A stretch of DNA of 22,642 nucleotides. Source: Candidatus Woesearchaeota archaeon (GTDB lineage Archaea; Nanobdellota; Nanobdellia; Woesearchaeales; UBA10200). The DNA is taken from NCBI GenBank assembly GCA_018302185.1, contig JAGVZX010000009.1:5203-27844 (forward strand). The letters run 5' to 3'. A program made the position numbers and the translations under genes. The notes beneath the pieces were generated by a model. That model was not told where the DNA came from. It was given only the letters and a program-made list of their open reading frames with translations, and made no database searches. This document shows positions 15,100 through 22,067 of the stretch, in pieces. Position 1 is the stretch's first letter. The number at the start of each line of letters is the position of its first letter.

Positions 15100-15672
15100 A
15101 TGGTAAAAGGTGGAGATCCAAGTGCAACAGGAGTCAATTATAGCTTAAGGACAGTTGTTACTAGGTATTCTGGCATTTTTGATTTTGAAGGTCTGCAACG
15201 TGTCATGGTCCAGTGGCTTAAGGCAAGAAGATTCTGGTTTCATGAGTCTACTTACAAGCATAAGCCAGGCACAGAGTTTGGAAGGGAAGAGGAGATGTAC
15301 TGGGTTGCGCAGCGAAATGTAGATTCTTATGTCCAATATAATATTGAGATATATTTTCATCTGTTTGACATAAACATGGTGGAAGTTATACAAGACGGGG
15401 AGAAAAAAAAGCTTACTAAAGCAAGGATGGAGATTTGGTTTTCTGGGAGAGTAGTGTTTGATTACCAGGGACATTGGGATAAATCCAAGTTCCATAGGAT
15501 CCTACGCGGCATTTACAATAAGTATGTGCTTGTTCCAGAGGGTGTCTTGTCCAGCATCTATTGGGATGAGCTTTACTATAGGATGTTAAAATTAAGAGAT
15601 TTGGCAAAAGACTACCTAAATATGAAGACAAAAGGCTATGAATACAGAAGGTATCTGAGAGATAATATTTAA
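15100..15672 (+). CDS. Conserved hypothetical protein, first of three tandem paralogues
   Basis: The 190 residues are soluble, rich in aromatic and basic residues. Motifs shared with the next two genes are YSGIFDFEGLQRVMVQWL (19-36), an E/K-rich strand region with YNIEIYFHLFDINMVEV (about 79-95), and IWFSGRVVFDYQGHWDKSKF followed by a YNKYVL helix (about 110-144). The tail is helical. No catalytic motif is recognised. The start has GGGTGT at 15089-15094. This is the most divergent of the three and has the longest insert after the first motif. Position suggests one operon with the two paralogues and a DUF1189-like membrane protein. Confidence 0.68.
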   Translation: MVKGGDPSATGVNYSLRTVVTRYSGIFDFEGLQRVMVQWLKARRFWFHESTYKHKPGTEFGREEEMYWVAQRNVDSYVQYNIEIYFHLFDINMVEVIQDGEKKKLTKARMEIWFSGRVVFDYQGHWDKSKFHRILRGIYNKYVLVPEGVLSSIYWDELYYRMLKLRDLAKDYLNMKTKGYEYRRYLRDNI

Positions 15673-15755
15673 GAGATAAATTTATATTTTGATTCAACAT
15701 ATGCTTATTAACATTATAAAAAGAGGAGGATTCGTAAACTTTAGTCAAAGAGTTG

Positions 15756-15816
15756 TAATATCGAGCGAAGCGAGATATTACGATGGTTTGATCAAACTTT
15801 AGCGAAGCTAAAGTTT
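15756..15816 (+). repeat. GCGAAGC hairpin cluster 1
   Basis: Two hairpins and a palindrome stand in a row. TAATATC (15756-15762) pairs with GATATTA (15774-15780) around GA-GCGAAGC-GA, whose flanking GA/GA can form tandem sheared pairs. GTTTGATCAAAC (15786-15797) is a perfect palindrome. AAACTTTAGC-GAA-GCTAAAGTTT (15794-15816) is a 10-bp stem with a GAA triloop that competes with the palindrome. The cluster ends 18 nt before the ATG at 15835. Confidence 0.7.
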
Positions 15817-15834
15817 GTTACGAAGCAAAAGTTT

Positions 15835-16368
15835 ATGGTTGAGAAATATATCGTAGTCGATCAGCTGAAGACAGAGTATGAAGGATTGCTAGATATCAAT
15901 GGCTTGTTTAATCTCATAGACTCATGGTTTTTTGAGAAAGGCTATGATAAGAACGAAAAAAAGAACCAGGAGATAATTCTCGATGATGGCTCACGATCCA
16001 TGTATTTTGAGATGAGGCCATGGAAAAAGCACACTGAATATGCAAAGAACACGATGAAAGTCCAGGTCTATGTCACAAAGCTAAAGGATGTGGATGTTGA
16101 GCAAAACGGCATAAAGATAAAGACAAACCAAGGGCATCTGCTTATAATCATCAACGGCTATCTCCAGACAGACTGGCAGGCAAGATGGAATGACAAGCCT
16201 TTCTTGTATTTCATGAACATCATGATGGATAAGTATATATTCAGCTATTACACTGCAAAATTCAGGTCAAACTGCATGGCTGATGTCAATGATGTTCACA
16301 CAAAGATCAAGAATTTCCTGAATATGTATAAGTATAGCGGTGAGTTTATGCCGCAGTGGACAGCGTAG
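15835..16368 (+). CDS. Conserved hypothetical protein, second of three tandem paralogues
   Basis: The 177 residues align with the third paralogue along nearly all their length: MVEKYIVVDQL against MVEKKILVDDL, YEGLLDINGLFNLIDSWFFEKGY (15-37), KVQVYVTKLKDVDVEQNG (75-92), NQGHLLIIINGYLQTDWQARW (98-118), and MDKYIFSYYTAKF then VNDVHTKIKNFLNMYKYSG. A mixed alpha/beta fold is likely, with no membrane segment and no catalytic motif. There is no ribosome site directly before the ATG. A GAGGAGGA tract lies at 15723-15730, over 100 nt upstream, with the hairpin cluster between it and the start. Confidence 0.7.
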   Translation: MVEKYIVVDQLKTEYEGLLDINGLFNLIDSWFFEKGYDKNEKKNQEIILDDGSRSMYFEMRPWKKHTEYAKNTMKVQVYVTKLKDVDVEQNGIKIKTNQGHLLIIINGYLQTDWQARWNDKPFLYFMNIMMDKYIFSYYTAKFRSNCMADVNDVHTKIKNFLNMYKYSGEFMPQWTA

Positions 16369-16430
16369 ATAATTATTAAAGATATTGTTTAATAACAGGG
16401 ATAGATTGTAAAAATTTAAGCAAAGAGTTG

Positions 16431-16533
16431 TAATATCGAGTGAAGCGAGATAGTTTGGAGTTACGTCTCCAAACCTACGAGCGAAGCGAGTATGTTACGA
16501 TGGTTTGATCAAACTTTTGCGAAGCAAAAGTTT
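16431..16533 (+). repeat. GCGAAGC hairpin cluster 2
   Basis: This is homologous to cluster 1. It keeps the CAAAGAGTTGTAATATCGAG lead-in and the block TTACGATGGTTTGATCAAAC. The last hairpin is AAACTTTTGC-GAA-GCAAAAGTTT (16511-16533), so an A-T pair of cluster 1 has become T-A with pairing kept. Between the two blocks is an extra 8-bp hairpin, GTTTGGAG-TTACGT-CTCCAAAC (16453-16474), and another GAGCGAAGCGAG unit (16479-16490). Confidence 0.7.
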
Positions 16534-16546
16534 GGAGTAAAAGGTT

Positions 16547-17224
16547 ATGGTCGAGAAAAAAATACTTGTCGATGATTTGCGCATGCAATACACTGGATTG
16601 TTTGACGTAACAGAGCTATATAGGTTATTCGATGAGCTTATCCATGAAAGAGGTTATGTCAAGCTTGAGAAAAAGAGCGATCAATTCATGACTAAGCACG
16701 GCAGGCAGATCTATCTGGAGATAAGACCTGTGAAAGAATTTGAGCAGGACTTCCTCAGCACAATAAAGATCAGGATAAAGATGAATGATGTCAAGGATGT
16801 TGTATTAGATGTAAACGGAGCCAAAAAACAATACAATCAAGGCAACCTCTTGCTGATATTTGACGGCTGGACAACAACGTTCTATGAATTTGCCTGGGAG
16901 ACAAAGCCTGTGTTTGTATTTTTGCGAATGTTAGTGGATAAATACATCTATAAGGTAAGCTTTGGAAAATATGAAGGCGAGATAATCAATGATGTTCATT
17001 ATATATATGATAGGGTAAAAGCACATCTGAACCTGCACAGGTATGCAGGTGACACTAGTCACGGCAATAAGGCTGATAAAACGAATAAAGATATGGCTAG
17101 CGCAGACTCTGGCGCATATGGTGTTTCAGCCAATCCTAATACTGAAAATGAAGCGATACAAGGCTCACAGGAGCATAAAGATAATGAAAGGCAAGAGGGC
17201 AACAAACATGTGGCAGCTGCTTAA
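16547..17224 (+). CDS. Conserved hypothetical protein, third of three tandem paralogues, with disordered tail
   Basis: The 225 residues comprise the shared module (1-167) and a hydrophilic Asn/Ser/Gly/Glu-rich tail (about 168-225) not present in the other two. Shared landmarks are YTGLFDVTELYRLFDELIHERGY (15-37), IKIRIKMNDVKDVVLDVNG (75-93), NQGNLLLIFDGW (99-110) and VDKYIYKVSFGKYEGEIINDVH. GGAG at 16534-16537 may be the ribosome site. The 3' end overlaps the start of the DUF1189-like gene by 17 nt, so the two are probably translated together. A soluble partner of that membrane protein is a reasonable inference, not shown. Confidence 0.7.
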   Translation: MVEKKILVDDLRMQYTGLFDVTELYRLFDELIHERGYVKLEKKSDQFMTKHGRQIYLEIRPVKEFEQDFLSTIKIRIKMNDVKDVVLDVNGAKKQYNQGNLLLIFDGWTTTFYEFAWETKPVFVFLRMLVDKYIYKVSFGKYEGEIINDVHYIYDRVKAHLNLHRYAGDTSHGNKADKTNKDMASADSGAYGVSANPNTENEAIQGSQEHKDNERQEGNKHVAAA

Positions 17225-17969
17225 GGATTTTTTAAAGACATGGCATCCAAGCTCGTATTGGCATTTGGCTCATAAGCCGATACTTGATGCATATAAGTAT
17301 TTCTTATTCATAATCCTGGTAGGGTTTATAGGGATGATAATTGTAGGATTGCCTAAATTCATACTTATCCCTGATTATCTACAGGCAAAGATGCAGAATT
17401 TTGACGAGCTGAACATAGATTTGGATGTCAAGATGAACAAACCGGTTGCACTAACTACACGGGATCCGGAGATAATTATTGATACGACAGGCCAGCTTAA
17501 TAATGTCAGCAAGATCATGAAGCATGCGCATCTCTTTATAACGAATGATACTCTCTATTACAAGATCTTCTTAAAGCCGGAAAAGCTAGAGCTTTCTAGG
17601 TATAAAGATGTTCTAAAAGAAAAAAAACAGTATGCAACTGCATTATATTATCTGGTATTATTCTCTTTGCCGTCTATATTATTTGTCACATTGATAGTCA
17701 TACTTATCCGATATCTGGTTATAACCCATGTAATTGCAGTTCTTGGATTTGTGTTGACTAGGCTGGCAGGCTATGCGATCGATTTTAAGACTATCTTCAA
17801 CAGTGCGCTTTATGCCTCTACTGTCATGATATTGCCTGAGCTGATACTGTTTCCATTATTAAAGCCATTGTTTAATGTGCCTATAGCATTGTTCATCATC
17901 CTTTATATTATTGTCATCATCATTGAATGCCAGAAATTGAGGCATAGGGTCCATTGGGGGAACATGTAA
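17208..17969 (+). CDS. DUF1189-like membrane protein
   Basis: The 253 residues start at ATG 17208. The frame is open further upstream, but that part overlaps the preceding coding tail. The N terminus DFLKTWHPSSYWHLAHKP precedes a first membrane helix (about 31-49). An extracytoplasmic domain (50-140) holds DPEIIIDTTGQ (86-96), the motif by which I relate it to DUF1189. Four further hydrophobic segments follow (about 145-168, 170-188, 202-218, 224-240), ending in a basic tail. DUF1189 proteins have no agreed function; some sit in operons linked to envelope or carbohydrate processes. Here the partners are the three paralogues upstream. Confidence 0.68.
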   Translation: MWQLLKDFLKTWHPSSYWHLAHKPILDAYKYFLFIILVGFIGMIIVGLPKFILIPDYLQAKMQNFDELNIDLDVKMNKPVALTTRDPEIIIDTTGQLNNVSKIMKHAHLFITNDTLYYKIFLKPEKLELSRYKDVLKEKKQYATALYYLVLFSLPSILFVTLIVILIRYLVITHVIAVLGFVLTRLAGYAIDFKTIFNSALYASTVMILPELILFPLLKPLFNVPIALFIILYIIVIIIECQKLRHRVHWGNM

Positions 17970-18110
17970 GATATTTAGCTGTTTTAGGCCAATTAAACCC
18001 TTCTAATTCCGAAAAGAATATAAATAAGTAATATTATTCTATTAGAAATATTCCAGATGTAATAAATAACTGTGATTTTATTCCATAAATTGAGAGGAGG
18101 AGGTAAACAT

Positions 18111-18671
18111 ATGTCATATACCATTCAGGAGATAAAAGAGCTAAGAAAAAGGAACAGCCTGACGCAGAACCAGCTTGCTAAACGAGCGGGTGTAAGCCAG
18201 AGCCTGATCGCAAAGATAGAATCTGGAAGGATAGATCCGACCTATTCAAAAGTGCAGAAGATATTTGAAGCATTAAGCAGCTTAGAGAACAAAAATGAAG
18301 TCAATATTACTGAGGTCATGAACAAGAAAATAATTCCTTCACTGCTTAAGGAAGATGTGCATTCTGTAATCAAAAAGATGCAGAAGCATGGGATTTCGCA
18401 GATGCCTGTGCTAGATGGTGACAAACCTGTTGGCCTAGTGACTGATACAAACCTATTAAAAAAAATTGCAGAAGTAGATGACCCAAGCAAGCTTAGCTCT
18501 ATCCATATAAAAGATGTCATGGAAGATTGTCCACCTATAGTCACAAAAAATGCCTCATTGAAAGTTGTCCAAAGCTTGTTATTGCATTATCCAGTCGTGC
18601 TTGTAACTGAAGCAGGGGAATTGATAGGCTTGATAACTAAGGCAGATATACTTGGGAAAGTGTATAAGTAA
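18111..18671 (+). CDS. XRE-type helix-turn-helix regulator with two CBS domains
   Basis: The 186 residues begin at ATG 18111, preceded by the strong site GAGAGGAGGAGGT (18092-18104); a GTG at 18072 would be the only longer start. An HTH domain (7-58, LRKRNSLTQNQLAKRAGVSQ then LIAKIESGR) is followed by a CBS pair (about 66-121 and 133-184; ISQMPVLDGDKPVGLVTDTN, then HYPVVLVTEAGELIGLITKADIL). CBS pairs bind adenine nucleotides or SAM, so this is probably a DNA-binding repressor or activator sensing energy or nucleotide state. This domain order is widespread in archaea. It stands alone; targets are unknown. Confidence 0.9.
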   Translation: MSYTIQEIKELRKRNSLTQNQLAKRAGVSQSLIAKIESGRIDPTYSKVQKIFEALSSLENKNEVNITEVMNKKIIPSLLKEDVHSVIKKMQKHGISQMPVLDGDKPVGLVTDTNLLKKIAEVDDPSKLSSIHIKDVMEDCPPIVTKNASLKVVQSLLLHYPVVLVTEAGELIGLITKADILGKVYK

Positions 18672-18687
18672 AAAACATTAGTTCCCT

Positions 18688-18740
18688 AAAAAGCAGTGGC
18701 AACTGCCAATATCTGTCTGACACAGATTATACTGCTAAAA
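18688..18740 (+). repeat. Relic of the structured RNA element (copy E)
   Basis: The 19-nt outer 5' arm AAAAGCAGTGGCAACTGCC (18688-18706) differs from copy C by one base. It is followed by a 7-nt stretch AATATCT in the bulge position and GTCTGACAC in place of the inner arm. Only ACTGCT of the 3' arm remains (18731-18736) and both core blocks are gone, so it looks like an internal deletion. A TATA-like GTATAAGT lies at 18662-18669. Confidence 0.6.
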
Positions 18741-18778
18741 ACCAATAGCTTTAAAAAACAATTAACTATTGTTAAGGC

Positions 18779-19204
18779 ATGGCAGCTGAAATAGTTAATA
18801 ATAATTATAATTCTGGTAATCGTTCGATAGAATCTGCAATAGAAAGGATAAGGCTTCCTATTTCACAACAACAAAAGACAGTATTTGTCTGTAACGGATG
18901 CTGTTGCGGCCATGAAGAAAAAGGAAATCCTTCAGTTAATAATCTTCTTTTTATGCGGCTTTTGAACGGAGAAAAAAATCTGAAGATAGAGCAGCCATAC
19001 TGCTTAGGCCCTTGCAGAGAGGCAAATGTCATCAAGGTAAATGTAAAAGACAATAACGCAGGAACTCATCCCAGAGATCGCGACAAAAATTACTGGTTCA
19101 GAAGGATCAACACAGAGCAGGATGTTAAAGACGTAGCAGAGTTTGTCAAAAACCCTAGAAACCTCTCTTCAAATCTAAGAGACAAGCAGATGTGGTTTAG
19201 GTAG
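18779..19204 (+). CDS. [2Fe-2S] ferredoxin-like protein (thioredoxin-like fold)
   Basis: The 141 residues show the cluster pattern VFVCNGCCCGHEEKGNP (35-51; C38 with C41-C43) and PYCLGPCREANVIKV (73-87; C75, C79). Bacterial (2Fe-2S) ferredoxin-domain proteins have a very similar layout with a CCCG-x-EKG-x-P element and a CLGPC element. Four ligands can be drawn from the six cysteines. A redox role is likely, partner unknown. The N-terminal 30 residues are Asn/Ser-rich and the C-terminal 50 are charged. TTTAAAAA at 18749-18756 lies about 26 nt before the ATG, suggesting a leaderless message, and the RNA relic lies just upstream. Confidence 0.7.
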   Translation: MAAEIVNNNYNSGNRSIESAIERIRLPISQQQKTVFVCNGCCCGHEEKGNPSVNNLLFMRLLNGEKNLKIEQPYCLGPCREANVIKVNVKDNNAGTHPRDRDKNYWFRRINTEQDVKDVAEFVKNPRNLSSNLRDKQMWFR

Positions 19205-19326
19205 AAGTGAGCAAGATTGTAATGTTAATCCTCCATAATTAAGTACAAACTATAAGCCTTTTGTCGCCGATAAATTTTAATTCATGGGTATTAATCCTAT
19301 GCCTTGGCATATCAGCTTTTAAGAGA

Positions 19327-19800
19327 CTATCTTGTTTTCAGTTCTGAAATCTTATACAGTATTGCTTTAGTGGTGTAATTTTGTAAAACTCCTATCTTAA
19401 ATCTCATGCCGTTAATCTCTTTGGATTCAGATTGTGCCAATGATGCCACTAAATCATCGTATCTTTTCCCATCTGAAACTAATCCTACTCTTCTTTTGTC
19501 CCTGTCAGGGATATTCTGGCTCTCTGCAAGATATGGTATGGGAAGCAAACCTCTGTATAACATTTCAGTTATCTCTGCCAAGCTCCTTCCAGGATCTTTC
19601 ATATCTGTTATATCTTTCTCGTTTAGTGGAAAAGGACTTTTTTGTATAAGCTCTAACTCTGGCCCAACATCCGGATAGTAACATATAAAAGGAATAATAC
19701 CTTCTTCTGAGAAATATAAAGTGATTGTTGGCAAGCGTCTTCTTTCATACATGCTCAAAACAATGCGTTTCGCTTCTGCTTGTATCTCTTCTAGCAGCAT
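19327..19800 (-). CDS. Unknown soluble protein, second gene of a two-gene operon
   Basis: The 157 residues appear mixed alpha/beta. The N terminus is a helix (EEIQAEAKRIVLSMYERRR), followed by a strand TITLYFSEEGIIPFICYYP, a loop with many Asp/Pro residues, the helix LAEITEMLYRGLLPIPYLAE, and a C-terminal strand-helix stretch MRFKIGVLQNYTTKAILYKI. No known motif is seen. GTGAGG ahead of the ATG lies inside the end of the upstream gene, 7 nt separate the two, and they should be co-transcribed. Confidence 0.6.
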   Translation of the reverse strand: MLLEEIQAEAKRIVLSMYERRRLPTITLYFSEEGIIPFICYYPDVGPELELIQKSPFPLNEKDITDMKDPGRSLAEITEMLYRGLLPIPYLAESQNIPDRDKRRVGLVSDGKRYDDLVASLAQSESKEINGMRFKIGVLQNYTTKAILYKISELKTR

Positions 19801-19807
19801 TTTTACC

Positions 19808-20734
19808 TCACTTTAATTCCAGCGCTTTCCTATACTGCCTTTCGTAAGCCTTGCCTTTAGAGTTGCCTACGATATCTGATAATTTGAGTAAGCCATCATA
19901 AAATACGCCAGCATTCTCTCTTACTACATCTGCTAATCCTATATCTTTCCCATATTGTATCATCTTTAATCCTCTATCAAGTATGTCTTTGGCTTTCTCT
20001 TTCATAGCTTTGGAATCCATCATTTGGTATTCGCAGTTTGATGCTTCTTTAATCCATCTTTGAATTATGGATCTATACGTTAGAGTATTTTGATGAATAT
20101 TTGATAGTGGGTTAGTTAAATCTGTCTTAGGTATTACCCTTTCCCATCTATTATCCTTTTCTGCAAGTTCATCTATCTGATCATTATATTTCTGCTTTAA
20201 TGATCTTTTCTTAGATTCTTTTGGGTTAGGTTTATCATCCAAATAATGTATTAGCCCATGGATATCTTCACCATTGATATCTTTTTTCCCAAGAAGATAC
20301 TCTTTTAATTTCTCAAGTTTTTTTTCATAAGCTCTTATGATTGATTCATCGGGATCTTCTTGCTTTGCTTCAGCTGCGCCGATATTTGCCAATGCAATTC
20401 CTCTTTGGACTAGAAATTCAGGATGTATCTTCTTATCTTTCTCTATTGCATGCAAAATATTGTTGGCTTCCGTCATCCATTCACTTAATCTTAAGGTATA
20501 CTCATTAGAAAGTACTCTGTATAGAAATCCTTCACCATCGTCATAAACCAGGTCAGAAATCTCTTCCTTAACCTTATCAATCAAATCACTTTCAGGATCA
20601 ATCTCTCGCCATCCAGCTATCCCTAATCCTTCACTAAAGTCAACAGCCGGTTCTCTGCCTAATAGCAATCCGTCTATTGAGGGCCTTGTATTTGGATCAT
20701 AATCTGACCATTCTACATGTCTATTAAATACCAT
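19808..20734 (-). CDS. Unknown helical protein, first gene of a two-gene operon
   Basis: The 308 residues have a Pro/Asp-rich N terminus (about 1-50, SDYDPNTRPSIDGLLLGREP) and then almost continuous amphipathic helices. Examples are LRLSEWMTEANNILHAIEKDKK, AYEKKLEKLKEYLLGKKDI, KKRSLKQKYNDQIDELAEKDN and MKEKAKDILDRGLKMIQYGKD. The pattern of paired helices with the ALANIGAAEAKQ element could be TPR-like, but I cannot assign it. AGGTGA before the ATG is a good ribosome site. No membrane segment. The partner downstream is equally unknown. Confidence 0.62.
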   Translation of the reverse strand: MVFNRHVEWSDYDPNTRPSIDGLLLGREPAVDFSEGLGIAGWREIDPESDLIDKVKEEISDLVYDDGEGFLYRVLSNEYTLRLSEWMTEANNILHAIEKDKKIHPEFLVQRGIALANIGAAEAKQEDPDESIIRAYEKKLEKLKEYLLGKKDINGEDIHGLIHYLDDKPNPKESKKRSLKQKYNDQIDELAEKDNRWERVIPKTDLTNPLSNIHQNTLTYRSIIQRWIKEASNCEYQMMDSKAMKEKAKDILDRGLKMIQYGKDIGLADVVRENAGVFYDGLLKLSDIVGNSKGKAYERQYRKALELK

Positions 20735-20802
20735 TTTTGTTTGTCACCTGATTAAAGCATTTTTACAGCTATAGTCAAAGATAAAAATAATTGAGCAATA
20801 GT

Positions 20803-20827
20803 TGTCTTCTCCTAACATTGGAAGACA
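20803..20827. other. Small hairpin in the gap before the two-gene operon
   Basis: TGTCTTC (20803-20809) pairs with GAAGACA (20821-20827) across an 11-nt loop. It lies in a 230-nt gap (20735-20964) in which I see no gene or conserved element. It could be leader structure or chance. Confidence 0.25.
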
Positions 20828-20964
20828 CTAATTTATGCCCCAATATTTGTGTCTTTCAATATATCTCTGCCTCTCATTTTTACATAGATTACTTTAAATC
20901 CTTTATGGAAAACCCTCTTTGCTTTATAAATATTACTAATTTTAACTACTAAGAAGTTATAAAA

Positions 20965-21048
20965 CGCCAGCAGCAGGATTTGAACCTGCAAGTCCTTGCG
21001 GACACCTGATTTCGAGTCAGGCCCAATACCAAGTTATGGGATGCTGGC
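20965..21048 (-). tRNA. tRNA-Ser (anticodon CGA)
   Basis: The gene is 84 nt. The acceptor arm is a perfect 7 bp (GCCAGCA with TGCTGGC) plus discriminator G. The anticodon stem CCTGA/TCAGG encloses CTCGAAA, giving anticodon CGA for serine codon UCG. The long variable arm GTCC-GCAA-GGAC is typical of tRNA-Ser. The T arm is GCAGG-TTCAAAT-CCTGC, with the conserved TTC, and the D arm pairs CCC with GGG. CCA is not encoded and there is no intron. Confidence 0.96.
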
Positions 21049-21158
21049 ATTAATAATGATTATCTATTAAGTTATACTAAATTACTAGACAATTATCCTT
21101 AAAAATTTATAAATATATCCTATTTTTAGTATGGTATATAACCTAGAATTTGGCTACG

Positions 21159-21377
21159 TCAATTAATTTTTCTCAAATGTTTTTTGCTTCCATCTATTAT
21201 CACGAGATAATCCTTTAGGCTTATCAGCTGTTTTCTTGCGCCCTGGATCTGGCTATCTATCAGCATTTTCTGCTGCTTGCTCCAGTCTTTGTCAGAGTGC
21301 GTTCTGACATATTTCGCCCAAAAATCAACGAACTTCAATCGCTCTTTCCTGTTTCTTTCCTTATCAAAATATGCCAT
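21159..21377 (-). CDS. Small basic protein of unknown function next to a nucleotidyltransferase
   Basis: The 72 residues are rich in Lys, Arg and aromatic residues (KERNRKERLKFVDFWAKYVRT, KDWSKQQKMLIDSQI) and probably entirely helical apart from a short hydrophobic strand (DYLVIIDG) near the end. A ribosome site AGGTGT precedes the ATG. The gene starts 33 nt after the nucleotidyltransferase stop, so the two may be one transcript. No family recognised. Confidence 0.62.
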   Translation of the reverse strand: MAYFDKERNRKERLKFVDFWAKYVRTHSDKDWSKQQKMLIDSQIQGARKQLISLKDYLVIIDGSKKHLRKIN

Positions 21378-21410
21378 GTTACACCTATATAGTCTTTCAA
21401 ATATTAAAAC

Positions 21411-21977
21411 TTATCTGCTAAATAGCGATTGATAATTCTTAATCTTCTCCTTATCTATCTTGCCTTCAAAAACCATCTCAAGATGGCGTGCATCTTCAAT
21501 ATCCTTATCAGATCCTAAGCAGGCTCTCTTAAATGCAATCTGCGGCTCAATATATGAAACAAAAACATGCCCAAATGGAGTAATTACCTTCAGATTATCT
21601 GACAATGATCTAACATCAACTAATTTTCTTGCAAACTTAACTTCCATATTTGGTATGAATATTTTGCCGACAGCAAACCTTATCGGTATATCCTCTGACA
21701 GATTTTCAAATGCCTGTTTCATTGATGCAGTAATGCACTCAAAGTCATTAATCTTTAATTCCTTAAATAATCCATTAAACGTCTTCTGGTCAATCTGCCC
21801 AATAAACATATCAACATCTTCTGTGGCTCTCGACCTTCCAAATAAAATAGCAACATATCCGCTTATGATCACATATTTAACGTGCTTTTCAACTATGCTG
21901 CAAAATTTAAATGCAAATTCATCTAGCTCAGTCTTAGCCTTATCCAGCTTAATCCTATTTTTACCAATAAACTTCAT
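21411..21977 (-). CDS. Nucleotidyltransferase-fold protein (AbiEii/MNT-like)
   Basis: The 188 residues carry the signature VIISGYVAILFGRSRATEDVDMFI (36-59): the G-x4-LFGR-SR-x-TEDVD arrangement of AbiEii-type and related minimal nucleotidyltransferases, with D54 and D56 as metal ligands. Downstream are IEPQIAFKRACLG and DIEDARHLEMVF, the usual late acidic/arginine helix of this group. Such proteins often pair with a second protein as toxin-antitoxin or defence modules, but the neighbour here is not a known partner. A nucleotidyl transfer role is likely, target unknown. Confidence 0.78.
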   Translation of the reverse strand: MKFIGKNRIKLDKAKTELDEFAFKFCSIVEKHVKYVIISGYVAILFGRSRATEDVDMFIGQIDQKTFNGLFKELKINDFECITASMKQAFENLSEDIPIRFAVGKIFIPNMEVKFARKLVDVRSLSDNLKVITPFGHVFVSYIEPQIAFKRACLGSDKDIEDARHLEMVFEGKIDKEKIKNYQSLFSR

Positions 21978-22067
21978 CTTAATCCTAGAAATAGGTTGCT
22001 GTGTTTATTAATTTTTCTTAAATATTTTTTAGGTAAGATAGGAATAAAGAATAAGTGTTATTTATTC

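Noticed and set aside
15756..16533. Hairpin clusters as a CRISPR array
   Set aside because: Units are palindromic hairpins of varying spacing without regular spacers, and no cas genes are present.
17043..17207. Longer N terminus for the DUF1189-like gene
   Set aside because: The extra 55 codons overlap the preceding gene's tail and have no family resemblance; the DUF1189-like N terminus begins at ATG 17208.
19298..19311. Short hairpin TATGC-CTTG-GCATA between convergent genes
   Set aside because: Five base pairs with no T tract beside it is too weak to call a terminator.
21460..22011. Plus-strand open frame of 183 codons opposite the nucleotidyltransferase gene
   Set aside because: The minus-strand frame carries a clear catalytic motif; this one is its Ser/Asn/Ile-rich shadow.
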